From contig JAXHMM010000006.1 of NCBI GenBank assembly GCA_034521445.1, positions 124,001-188,000 on the forward strand: DNA of 64,000 nt, written 5' to 3'. Every line of letters begins with the position of its first letter. The first letter of the stretch is position 1. The DNA is from Balneolaceae bacterium (GTDB taxonomy: Bacteria > Bacteroidota > Rhodothermia > Balneolales > Balneolaceae). A model generated the notes under the pieces. It was not told the origin of the DNA and searched no databases. It saw only the letters and a program-made list of their open reading frames with translations. Below are positions 28,016-35,985 of this stretch, piece by piece. A program made the position numbers and the translations under genes.

Positions 28016-30108
28016 CCGTCAAGCCTCTTATCCCTACCGGCCGCAGCAAGGGTGCCACCCGCAAACGCGCATGCCGTATCCTGCTCCTGGCCCTGGCCGC
28101 ACATTTGGCGCTGGCGTCCTCCTCCCTCGCCCAGGAGCGGGACGGGGCCGTGGACGGCGACAGCCTGCAGGTTCAGACGGAAGACCGTCCGGCGGGTGAG
28201 CCGACGGTGATCCCGTTGGAAGACCGCGCCGGCCTGATCCGCCCCTTGGACCTGCTGCGGCTGGATGCCCGATTCAATCTCGCCTCGCCCGACCTGTTCA
28301 GCGGGTGGACCGGCTCGGGAATCTACGGCTTTTACGGTCCCCCGCCCGTCTTTATGATCGACGGCATGGAGGTGCGGACGGACCTCTTCGGCTGGCAGAA
28401 CCTGAACATGCTCCCTCTCTCCCTGGAGGCCGTGCAGGGCATGGAAAGCGCCACACTGCCAGGCGTAGCCCATGGTGTCCGCACCCGGGCGGGCTACCTG
28501 AATCTGCTCACCTCACATCCCGGCGAGGGATGGCGGGCGGGAGGCGACCTTTACCTGGGCAACGAAAGCGGGGATCCCGGACCATGGGTCTACGACTCCG
28601 CCCGGGTGACGCCGAACGTGGACCGGTGGGGACCTGACGGTTCCCTCCACCTCGCCTGGTCGGGCTCCGGCTGGAGGGTCCTGGCCATGGGCAGCATACG
28701 GGAACAGCAGCCCACCGACCTCATGTCACACGCCCGCCTCAACAACCAGCGCTACCTACCGGAAACGCAGACCTATCATCCTATCAAGATCACGTCAGGC
28801 GGCGGCCTCCTCCAGGCAGGTTACGAGGGGGAGGGATGGTCTCTCGACCTGCAGGGAATGGCCTCAGGCAGCGCCGATTTTCCTTTTGTGCAGGCTTTCG
28901 GACGGGAGGTGCCCGCGCAGCTGGACTACCGCCAGCTGTCGGCTCGGATAGAACTGAGTTCGGAGGAGTGGCAGTACCGGGGGAGGTGGACCTGGGAGCG
29001 GATGCGAACCGGCTACCGCGTCAACATCAAGGCATTCGACCTGGACTGGTCCACCGGGACCCACCGGCTCTCCCTCTCAGCGGAACACCGCCGCGACGGG
29101 CGGATGCTGCGGCCCGGACTCCTGATTGAGCGTACGTACAACGCCTCTTCCAGTATTGATCCCGGCCGCGGAACGGTCGTTCTCGCCACGCCCTACCTGG
29201 ACGGCGAAATCCCCCTCGCGCCAAGCAGCCGGGACGGGGCCTTATTCGCTTTCCAAGCCGGCCTGGACCTGGAGGCCGGGGACGCGGCGCCCTTCCTTTC
29301 GGCGGCTCTTCGCGGGATCGATCCGGACGCCGAGCTGCGCCTGTTTTTCGAGGAACTTCTGCCACGCCACGCCCATGCTTTTGGCTGGTGGAGCGGCAGG
29401 GGCTATTCCTTCCCCGCCGACGAACCCATCGAACGATGGGGTGATCTGCAGCCCGGCAACGGACGCACAGCAGGCGCTGTCTTCCGGCACAGGTGGTCGC
29501 TCACTCCCGTACTCAGGCTGAGCCTCGAACACCGTTTCCTGCGGCATTTCCACCTGGGCATTCCCCGGCAGTCGGTTCTTCCTGATCCCAGCTACTCCGT
29601 TCGGCCCGGCCTCTTCAGCTACCTCGAAGGCCGCGGCAGCCGCCTGCTGAACATCGCCACCCTGCGGCATGGTACGGGACCTTGGAAACAGGAACTCTCG
29701 CTGGTGCTGCAGCACACCCTGGAGGGAACCCCCAACTACCGGAGCTACTGGCGTCAGGTACCCTCCTTCCGAATGCGCTACGCCCTGAGCTGGCAGGCCG
29801 CGACCAACACACGCCTTGCGCTGGAAACCCTGGTAAGGGGCGCCACCCGATGGGAAGAGTACCGCGCCCTGGAGGGACGCACCTACCGGTCACTCGTACC
29901 CTTTTTCCCCCAGCAGACCGGAACCTATCACACGCGCACCCCCTCCTGGATAGACCTGGGACTGTCGGCCCGCCAGTGGCTCTGGGAGCGGCGTCTCTCG
30001 CTGCAGCTCTCCATGCGCAACCTGCTCAATAACGATATCCGCATGCATCCCATCGGGGCGCAACGCTCTCCCATCCTGCATCTCCGGGCGGCTTTTAACC
30101 TGCGTTGA
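28012..30108 (+). CDS. TonB-dependent receptor-like outer-membrane protein with plug-like N terminus
   Basis: A 698-residue exported protein (signal: RILLLALAAHLALASSSLAQ). Residues about 60-180 look like a plug domain (LLRLDARFNLASPD, GPPPVFMIDGMEVRTDLFG, NMLPLSLEAVQGMES), followed by a long strand-rich barrel ending in ILHLRAAFNLR. There is no N-terminal carboxypeptidase-like repeat and no clear TonB box. The start at 28012 is chosen for the ATGA overlap with the preceding gene; the upstream ATG in the same frame lies deep inside that gene. It may be a substrate channel whose partner is the small barrel. The substrate is unknown. Confidence 0.78.
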   Translation: MTVKPLIPTGRSKGATRKRACRILLLALAAHLALASSSLAQERDGAVDGDSLQVQTEDRPAGEPTVIPLEDRAGLIRPLDLLRLDARFNLASPDLFSGWTGSGIYGFYGPPPVFMIDGMEVRTDLFGWQNLNMLPLSLEAVQGMESATLPGVAHGVRTRAGYLNLLTSHPGEGWRAGGDLYLGNESGDPGPWVYDSARVTPNVDRWGPDGSLHLAWSGSGWRVLAMGSIREQQPTDLMSHARLNNQRYLPETQTYHPIKITSGGGLLQAGYEGEGWSLDLQGMASGSADFPFVQAFGREVPAQLDYRQLSARIELSSEEWQYRGRWTWERMRTGYRVNIKAFDLDWSTGTHRLSLSAEHRRDGRMLRPGLLIERTYNASSSIDPGRGTVVLATPYLDGEIPLAPSSRDGALFAFQAGLDLEAGDAAPFLSAALRGIDPDAELRLFFEELLPRHAHAFGWWSGRGYSFPADEPIERWGDLQPGNGRTAGAVFRHRWSLTPVLRLSLEHRFLRHFHLGIPRQSVLPDPSYSVRPGLFSYLEGRGSRLLNIATLRHGTGPWKQELSLVLQHTLEGTPNYRSYWRQVPSFRMRYALSWQAATNTRLALETLVRGATRWEEYRALEGRTYRSLVPFFPQQTGTYHTRTPSWIDLGLSARQWLWERRLSLQLSMRNLLNNDIRMHPIGAQRSPILHLRAAFNLR

Positions 30109-30167
30109 GCCGGACACCCCTACGCATCTCACCTGCCGGACTGCGACAAGCTCGGGGGTATCCCTAA

Positions 30168-30216
30168 TAAAAAAACCCCGTTCCACATCCCGACGAGCGT
30201 CGGGACGGAAACGGGG
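30168..30216 (-). terminator. Terminator downstream of ompA
   Basis: A nested hairpin: outer arm 30176-30182 with 30210-30216 (CCCCGTT/AACGGGG), inner arm CCCGAC-gagc-GTCGGG. On the minus strand it is followed by a T-run (plus strand a-run at 30168-30175), 28 bases past the OmpA stop. It may also slow transcripts arriving from the plus-strand receptor gene. Confidence 0.85.
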
Positions 30217-30243
30217 CTTGGCGGGAAGATCGAATCGTCAGTT

Positions 30244-31485
30244 TCAGGAACCGCCGGCGTAGCTGAACGTCAGCCGCACGTAGCGGTTCTGCCCGTAGAC
30301 CGTCTCCTGATCTCCGGAAGTGAGTTCGGGTGAACTTTCGCCCAGCGCCGTGGCGGTGATGCGGTTTCCACTCACGCCCTCATCGATCAGGAACTGGCGG
30401 ACTGCATCGGCCCGGCGTTGCGAGAGAGCCATGTTGTAATCCTCCGAACCGCGTGAATCGGCGTGTCCCTCGACCGAAACCCGCAGATCTTCGTACTGCG
30501 TCATGACTTCTGCGAGCAGCTCGAGATCGTCCTCCGCGTTCGCGAGAATCTCGGAGCTGTCGTAGCCGAATTCGATGTTATTCAGGATGTTCAGCAGCAT
30601 GTCACGAAGGTCCTGGCTGACCTGGGCTGTCATACCGCGGTCTTGCGAGAGCTCCTCGATGGCCTGAAGCGTCTGCTCGTTGAGCTCGCGGTTCTCCTGA
30701 GACACCTCATAGGAATTTTGGGCGGCCGACTGTGCGCCTTCCGCGGCCTGGCGTGTAGCCTGCATCTCCTCCATCATGTGCCGGTGCATCTGCATGCGCT
30801 GGCTGGTCTGATCGCCGCCTCCGAAGCGCAGGCGAATCCCGATGGTATTGGTGAGGAAGTCGTCGTGATCCTTGCCATCGATGTTGGTATGGGACAGATT
30901 GGCGTTGGTAAACTCACCGGCATCCTGCGGATAGGTATCTAAGTTATCCGAAAAGGTGCGGTTGTAGGTAATCTGATAGTTCAGGCTCACTTTATCGCTG
31001 AGCTCGTAGCTTACGCCCGCCCCGAAGGGAATGGCAAAGGCGCCACTGTTGGTCCCGTTTTCGTGCTTCAACACGTTCACGCCGATGCCGGCGGTCAGGT
31101 AGGGCTTCACGCCCAGGTCTTCCCGGAGGATGGACCCGTTGTTGAACTTGAAGCGGGTCATCAGGTTCAGCTGAAAATTGCTGGTCTTGAAGCGCGTGCC
31201 ACGTATGGCCGGATCGTTGGAGTTGGCCGGATTCACGTAATCCAGCTCCATTTTAGCGGCGCTGAACCCTAGATCCCAGGAGGGGCTCAGGTACTTTGAG
31301 AGGCCGATGCTCCAGAGGAAATCGGACTCGGAGGTGCCAAGCAACTCGTTGCCCAGATCTCCGTCATAAGCATGCGAGCCAATCTCCAGGTCCAGACTCC
31401 AAGGCTGATCCTGGGTCTGGGCCTCGACGGTGCCTGCGCCAAGTACAAGTATGGTCAGAAATAGTAGAGGTAGAAAACGTTTCAT
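30244..31485 (-). CDS. OmpA-family outer-membrane protein
   Basis: A 413-residue protein. Signal peptide 1-22 (LLFLTILVLGAGTVEA), an OmpA-like N-terminal barrel to about 230, a coiled-coil/Gln-rich linker (about 230-295), and a C-terminal OmpA peptidoglycan-binding domain from about 300 (NIEFGYDSSEI, VSVEGHADSRGSEDYNMALS, QRRADAVRQFLIDEGV). The D...R pair of that domain that binds diaminopimelate is visible in DSRGSEDYNMALSQRR. It anchors the outer membrane to the wall. The leader is about 165 bases long from the TATCTTTG box. Confidence 0.92.
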   Translation of the reverse strand: MKRFLPLLFLTILVLGAGTVEAQTQDQPWSLDLEIGSHAYDGDLGNELLGTSESDFLWSIGLSKYLSPSWDLGFSAAKMELDYVNPANSNDPAIRGTRFKTSNFQLNLMTRFKFNNGSILREDLGVKPYLTAGIGVNVLKHENGTNSGAFAIPFGAGVSYELSDKVSLNYQITYNRTFSDNLDTYPQDAGEFTNANLSHTNIDGKDHDDFLTNTIGIRLRFGGGDQTSQRMQMHRHMMEEMQATRQAAEGAQSAAQNSYEVSQENRELNEQTLQAIEELSQDRGMTAQVSQDLRDMLLNILNNIEFGYDSSEILANAEDDLELLAEVMTQYEDLRVSVEGHADSRGSEDYNMALSQRRADAVRQFLIDEGVSGNRITATALGESSPELTSGDQETVYGQNRYVRLTFSYAGGS

Positions 31486-31657
31486 TGTCGTTGATCTTTT
31501 ATTTTTACGGTGGTGATAGCCTGTTTAAAAAGGCTTATTTCCGGATGTTCGCGTACATTTATAGCTGCGTTGACGTGAAAAGTTTCCGGTTGGTGGAAGT
31601 TAATTTGTACATCCCAGCCTAATCATAAACACGCGTTTCCATTTTTTCGTTGGTTTA

Positions 31658-31665
31658 CAAAGATA
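31658..31665 (-). promoter_or_regulatory. Probable -7 promoter box of ompA
   Basis: On the minus strand the sequence reads TATCTTTG, an exact TAnnTTTG match, in an AT-rich island with aataattttttaattc next to it. It implies a 5' leader of about 165 bases before the ompA ATG. No clear TTG at -33. Confidence 0.5.
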
Positions 31666-31733
31666 ATAATTTTTTAATTCTACCCTGCTGGCTGTTTCAG
31701 ACCTATGTAGATGGCAGGTACCCCACCGACGGC

Positions 31734-33866
31734 TCATGCACCTTCCAGGAACGCAAGCCAGCGACGCTCCATATGCAGCCGCCCGAGCTCCGCAGCCCGC
31801 AGGCCGGGAATAGCCTCCAGTTGGTCCAGCCATGCAGCCGCCCGAGCCGATTCGCCGCGGTAGGCCAGTATGTGCACCCATTTCAGCCAGGTATCGAGAT
31901 GGCGCTGATCGGGTCGGGTGCTGCGTAGAAGATTCTCCACGCGGTCAGCAGCATCCATGTTATCCTGCTCCAGGGCGCGGTCGAGGGCCCGCGCCAGCGT
32001 GCGCGTCAAAAGCGTATCCCCCGCTGATTCAGTCCACATCCCGGATCCCTCCCCCTCCATGGGATAGATGCCCCGGTAGACCAGGTTGTTCCAGGCCTCC
32101 CACTGACGCCAATCGGAGCGGGTGGCCAGGGCAGGTCCCAGCGCTGAGGCCGCGTTTGTTCGGCCCGGGACTTCGGCAGCCAGGCTCCGGGCATGCAACA
32201 GGTGGCGCCGTGCGCCAAGGGTATCCCCTTCTATCAGGAAGGCGTCGGCGTAAATCAGCTGCAATTCGGCCAGGGAGTCGGTAAGCGAAGCCACCGCGCG
32301 AACTTCCTCGCCCCGGCCCGCCTGCAGGCTGCGGTAGCTCCACTCGGCCAGGATGGGAAGGGCGCTGTCGCTGAGGGCCACCAGCCGGTCAAGGGACGCC
32401 AGCGCCCGCAGGGTATCGCCTTCGGCCTCAAACAATCCGTAGCGGTCCCATGCCATGGCAAGCGGGGTGCGCACGCGCGGGCATCGCACTTCCAGAAGGG
32501 AGGGAATGCCGAAGATCTGCTCGGCCCTGCGGCTATCGGTGCTGTCGACCTGCACCTGCCCGAGATGACGGTGCCAGCCGGCCACCAGGCTGTCCAGAGG
32601 CTGGGTATAGGAGCCGGGCAGGTCGCCGCTACGGTAGGCGCGCTTGAAATTCTCCACGGGATGCTCACGCAGCAGGTAGGCCACAAAGGATCCCCCGGTG
32701 GTATAGTTGAGGGCGGCCCGTCCCCTGTAAAACCCCCAGAAGGAGAAGGATTCCCGCACCCGCTGCACCTCCGGCCAGGGAGGATCGGCCGCCACCAGCT
32801 GGTCAGCCGTCGACCGCTGCCCTGGTTCCGGGGCCAGGGCCACCGCGAGTCCCTCCACCAGTCCGATGCTCCAGCTGGCATTGAGCAACCGGTTGCCGAA
32901 GCGCTTGGCCACCACATGCACCAGCTCGTGTCGCAGGCTGCCCAACTGCCGGCGCGCCACGTGAAGCTGGTCGGATGCCAGCCATACCGGCACGTAGCTG
33001 GTAAATTTGGCGCCTGTAAGCTCCTTCTTCTGCCAGGCATGGGCGTATAGATAGACACTCACCCGGAAGTCTCCGCGGTCCAGGTTCAGCGTGTCAGTTA
33101 ATTCGGAAAGGTGGAATTCCAGCTCCCGGCCCAGGAGCCCGGCCTCGAGAGAGCTGTAATCCTGCCGGTCGTACCAAAGATCGAAGTGGGCCGTGGCGTG
33201 ATGGCCTCCCAGCTGGCGGCGCAGGTGTGATTCGGGGGATATAATTCCCAATTCGGCCAGGCTAGCGTAGCCCAGGACCAGCAGCAGCGCGGCACCCGCC
33301 GTGAGCGCTTTGGCAAAACGTCCCCGCGAGAAGTCCGGCACCTGCCAAAACAGCAGCGTCCAGGCGCCGGTCAGCATGCGGAAATAGAGGAGGCTGCCAT
33401 CCAGCTCGGCCACCTCGTCATAGAGGGGACCGGGCCAGCCTCCCCATACATGGTTGTAGAAATAGACCTGTGGAAGGGTAAAAAACTCCGCCAGAAAGGA
33501 TCCCGCAGCCACGGCGGCCAGTACGGCCAGGGACGCCAGTCGGGCGGGGCCGGGTGCCAGGCCAAAGCGCCGGAAAAGCCGTCCGACGGCCCAGCCGAAA
33601 TAGACGGAGGGAAGGGGATAGAGCAGCCAGAATCCGAGGCCGTGCACGCTGAAGCATCCGGCCAGCAGATCCCATACCAGCAGTGGAAGTCCGGCCGCGT
33701 AGACCCATGCCAGCAGGCGGGTGGCGCGCCGTATGTCACCGGCCGAAGTGGCATCCGCATCCGGCGGCGAGGCGGCCCGCCAGGCGGCCCAGAAACATCC
33801 GGCCAGGGCGGCCAGCAGGGCTGACTCCAGGTGAAAGTGAACCAGCAGCGAGAGAAAGTCGGTCAT
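31734..33866 (-). CDS. Multi-pass membrane protein with gluzincin-like peptidase domain
   Basis: A 710-residue protein. The N-terminal part (about 1-220) has around six membrane segments, and the rest is extracytoplasmic. A zinc-peptidase motif LRHELVHVVAKRF lies at about residue 311, with a downstream glutamate in GLVEGLAVAL (about 336), the arrangement of 'peptidase MA'-like gluzincins. The C-terminal 250 residues are helical and TPR-like (AMAWDRYGLFEAEGDTLRALA and similar). I cannot name the substrate. It follows the lipoprotein TlpA gene by 10 bases, so it is the last gene of the proline dehydrogenase-DUF411-TlpA-peptidase cluster. Confidence 0.75.
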   Translation of the reverse strand: MTDFLSLLVHFHLESALLAALAGCFWAAWRAASPPDADATSAGDIRRATRLLAWVYAAGLPLLVWDLLAGCFSVHGLGFWLLYPLPSVYFGWAVGRLFRRFGLAPGPARLASLAVLAAVAAGSFLAEFFTLPQVYFYNHVWGGWPGPLYDEVAELDGSLLYFRMLTGAWTLLFWQVPDFSRGRFAKALTAGAALLLVLGYASLAELGIISPESHLRRQLGGHHATAHFDLWYDRQDYSSLEAGLLGRELEFHLSELTDTLNLDRGDFRVSVYLYAHAWQKKELTGAKFTSYVPVWLASDQLHVARRQLGSLRHELVHVVAKRFGNRLLNASWSIGLVEGLAVALAPEPGQRSTADQLVAADPPWPEVQRVRESFSFWGFYRGRAALNYTTGGSFVAYLLREHPVENFKRAYRSGDLPGSYTQPLDSLVAGWHRHLGQVQVDSTDSRRAEQIFGIPSLLEVRCPRVRTPLAMAWDRYGLFEAEGDTLRALASLDRLVALSDSALPILAEWSYRSLQAGRGEEVRAVASLTDSLAELQLIYADAFLIEGDTLGARRHLLHARSLAAEVPGRTNAASALGPALATRSDWRQWEAWNNLVYRGIYPMEGEGSGMWTESAGDTLLTRTLARALDRALEQDNMDAADRVENLLRSTRPDQRHLDTWLKWVHILAYRGESARAAAWLDQLEAIPGLRAAELGRLHMERRWLAFLEGA

Positions 33867-33876
33867 TCCGCCTCCC

Positions 33877-34452
33877 CTACTCCTGCAGCAGGTCGCGCAG
33901 GCGCGGCTCCAGTTCCTTGCGGGTCAGCGCCCCGGTGGCGAAATAGCGGATTTCCCCCTTCTTGCCCAGGATGTAGGTGGTGGGCACAGCCATGGTGGGC
34001 CCGTATTTGTCCATCACCACATCCTGCCTGTCAATATAGATGGGGTAAGTGACCCCGTACTTTTCCATGAAAGGACGGACCACAGACTCCCCGCGGTCGT
34101 CAAGGGATACCCCCAGGACCACCAGTCCTTCGTCGCGGTACGTCTCGTAGAGATCAACCAGGTCGGGGGTTTCCGTATGGCAGGGAGCGCACCAGGTGGC
34201 CCAAATATTGAGAACCACCACCTTGCCCCGCTGTTCGGAAAGCTGAAAGCTATCGCCATTTAACAACGTCACCGTAAAATCCTGAGCCTCGGCGCGGCGG
34301 CTGGCCGGATAGATGGCTACGGAGTTTGGATCCAGGCGCTCGAGGGGCTCGGTAGCGGTTTTACGTCCCCCTTCCGATCCGGAACCACAGCCCGTGAACA
34401 GGAAGACCAGCACCAGGGCCGTGCAGGCCGTTATGAAAAGCGCGTCACGCAT
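33877..34452 (-). CDS. Lipoprotein TlpA-family thioredoxin
   Basis: A 191-residue periplasmic lipoprotein. The signal ends at a lipobox (VFLFTGC), and the thioredoxin domain starts at about 55 with redox motif WATWCAPCHTETPDLV and cis-proline in AVPTTYIL. The start at 34452 is 7 bases after the stop of the DUF411 gene; the ATG at 34503 would lie inside that gene. It probably reduces disulfides or apo-metalloproteins, perhaps the neighbouring CxCC-containing DUF411 protein. Confidence 0.9.
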   Translation of the reverse strand: MRDALFITACTALVLVFLFTGCGSGSEGGRKTATEPLERLDPNSVAIYPASRRAEAQDFTVTLLNGDSFQLSEQRGKVVVLNIWATWCAPCHTETPDLVDLYETYRDEGLVVLGVSLDDRGESVVRPFMEKYGVTYPIYIDRQDVVMDKYGPTMAVPTTYILGKKGEIRYFATGALTRKELEPRLRDLLQE

Positions 34453-34459
34453 GTTGTAC

Positions 34460-34942
34460 TCAGCGGTGTCGACCGAACACTTCGATATTGCCCTGTTTGT
34501 CAACCAGGTAGGATTCGTAGGGGACGTCCTCGGCGGTATTCATGCCCGGGGAGCTGGCCGGCATGCCAGGAACGGCCACACCTATAGCGTCAGGGCGCTC
34601 CTCCAGCAGACGGCGTACGTCCTCCACGGGGACGTGACCCTCCACGACGTAGCCGTCGATTACGGCGGTATGGCAGGCGCCCATGGTGTGGGGCACGCCG
34701 TAGCGCGTCTTCACCTCATTCAGGTTGCCGGCGTTGACTGTGGACACGCTGAAACCGTTGCTCTGCATGTAGGTCGCCCACTTGTCGCAGCACTGGCAGC
34801 CCTCGTTCTTGTACATGACAATGTCGGCCTCGCTGTCCTGCGGGGTGACGGTTTGCTGCGAGGTACTGATGATGTACCAGATGGCGACGCCGCCGGCCAG
34901 GATGACCAGCGCGGCATAGGTAAAAAATCGGGATGGTTTCAT
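34460..34942 (-). CDS. DUF411 metal-binding protein, membrane-anchored
   Basis: About 160 residues starting at 34942 (an upstream ATG at 34981 would add 13 residues). A membrane anchor (about 6-26, FFTYAALVILAGGVAIWYI) precedes a DUF411 domain with MYKNEGCQCCDKWATYM, then HTMGACHTAVIDGYVVEGHV. Cysteines in CQCC and ACH are the expected ligands. DUF411 proteins often lie in copper-resistance loci, so copper handling is the best guess. It is followed directly by the TlpA lipoprotein gene. Confidence 0.88.
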   Translation of the reverse strand: MKPSRFFTYAALVILAGGVAIWYIISTSQQTVTPQDSEADIVMYKNEGCQCCDKWATYMQSNGFSVSTVNAGNLNEVKTRYGVPHTMGACHTAVIDGYVVEGHVPVEDVRRLLEERPDAIGVAVPGMPASSPGMNTAEDVPYESYLVDKQGNIEVFGRHR

Positions 34943-35016
34943 AGTAAAAAAATCGTTGGGAATGAACCTCAATATAGACAAATCCCGGATCGGATTGAAG
35001 TTCGCCGGCTGCGAAT

Positions 35017-35868
35017 TTACTTCTTGAAGAGGGTAGTCAGCACGAACCAGATATTCTCCTTACGCTCCATCAGGCGGCGCTTGAAATAGGGGAACCACAT
35101 GGTGCCGTAAGGCACATAGATGCGGGTGTTGTAGCCGCGGGAGGCAAGATCTTCCATCGTTTCCTGTCGAAGTCCGTAGAGCATCTGGAATTCAAAGCGG
35201 GAGGGGGCGATGTCGTGTTCACGGGCATGGTCAAGGACCCAGTCTATCAACTCGTCGTCGTGCGTGGCGATGCGGGGACAGGGGGTGTTACGCAGCAGGG
35301 TTGCCGCATAGCTTTTGAAGGCGGCGCGGATACCGGGCATATCCTGGATGGCCCGTTCGGGCGGCTCTTTGTAGGCCCCCTTGCAAAGCCGTACGTCCGC
35401 CCCCAGCTCGGCCAGCTCGCGGATATCCTTTTCGGTGCGGTGCAGGTAGGCCTGAATGACAATGCCTACATGGCTGCCGAACTCGGCGAAGGCCTCCTTG
35501 AACAGATCCATGGTCGCCTGCGTGTAATCGGAACCCTCCATGTCGATGCGCACGAACTGGTCATGACTCCGCGCCGCCTCCAGCAGCCGGAATAGATTGT
35601 CACGGCAGTAGGATCGGTCGATATCCAGTCCCATCATGGTGAGCTTGATGGAAATAGTGCTGTCCAGGCCGGCCTCTCCGATTTTATCCAGCAGCCCGAT
35701 GTACTGCTCCACGGTATCGTCCGCCGTCGTCCGGTCCTTTACGTTCTCGCCCAGCAGGTCCATCGTAAGGTGAATGCCCCTGGCGTTCAGCGGGGCGACC
35801 TTGGGTACAGACTGCTCAAAGGTCTCGCCGGCTACAAAACGCTTTGCGAGAAAAAAGGGAAGCTTCAT
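35017..35868 (-). CDS. Proline dehydrogenase
   Basis: A 283-residue monofunctional FAD enzyme that oxidises proline to pyrroline-5-carboxylate. The PRODH barrel marks are visible: STISIKLTMMGLDID, VRIDMEGSDYT, VIQAYLHRTEKDI, VRLCKGAYKEP, RIATHDDELI, FEFQMLYGLR and IYVPYGTMWFPY, with the C-terminal RRLMER that closes the site. Length fits the Thermus/Deinococcus-type single-domain enzyme, so the second step needs a separate P5C dehydrogenase that is not in the window. It is the first gene of a minus-strand cluster and is divergent from the DUF4097 protein. Confidence 0.94.
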   Translation of the reverse strand: MKLPFFLAKRFVAGETFEQSVPKVAPLNARGIHLTMDLLGENVKDRTTADDTVEQYIGLLDKIGEAGLDSTISIKLTMMGLDIDRSYCRDNLFRLLEAARSHDQFVRIDMEGSDYTQATMDLFKEAFAEFGSHVGIVIQAYLHRTEKDIRELAELGADVRLCKGAYKEPPERAIQDMPGIRAAFKSYAATLLRNTPCPRIATHDDELIDWVLDHAREHDIAPSRFEFQMLYGLRQETMEDLASRGYNTRIYVPYGTMWFPYFKRRLMERKENIWFVLTTLFKK

Positions 35869-35916
35869 GGACAGGGAATCTTTCCGGGTTGGTTTTCAAG
35901 GAAGTTGAAGATAAGG

Positions 35917-35929
35917 AATTGTAACAATT
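35917..35929. promoter_or_regulatory. Perfect palindrome in the proline dehydrogenase/DUF4097 divergent region
   Basis: AATTGT-A-ACAATT is a 6+6 perfect inverted repeat about 50 bases upstream of the proline dehydrogenase ATG and about 57 upstream of the DUF4097 gene. It could be a dimeric regulator's operator serving both genes. Nothing else in the sequence proves this. Confidence 0.35.
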
Positions 35930-35985
35930 TTACGAGGGTGCGCGTACGAACATGCTGTCAGACAGGTAACGAAACGGACCATACC

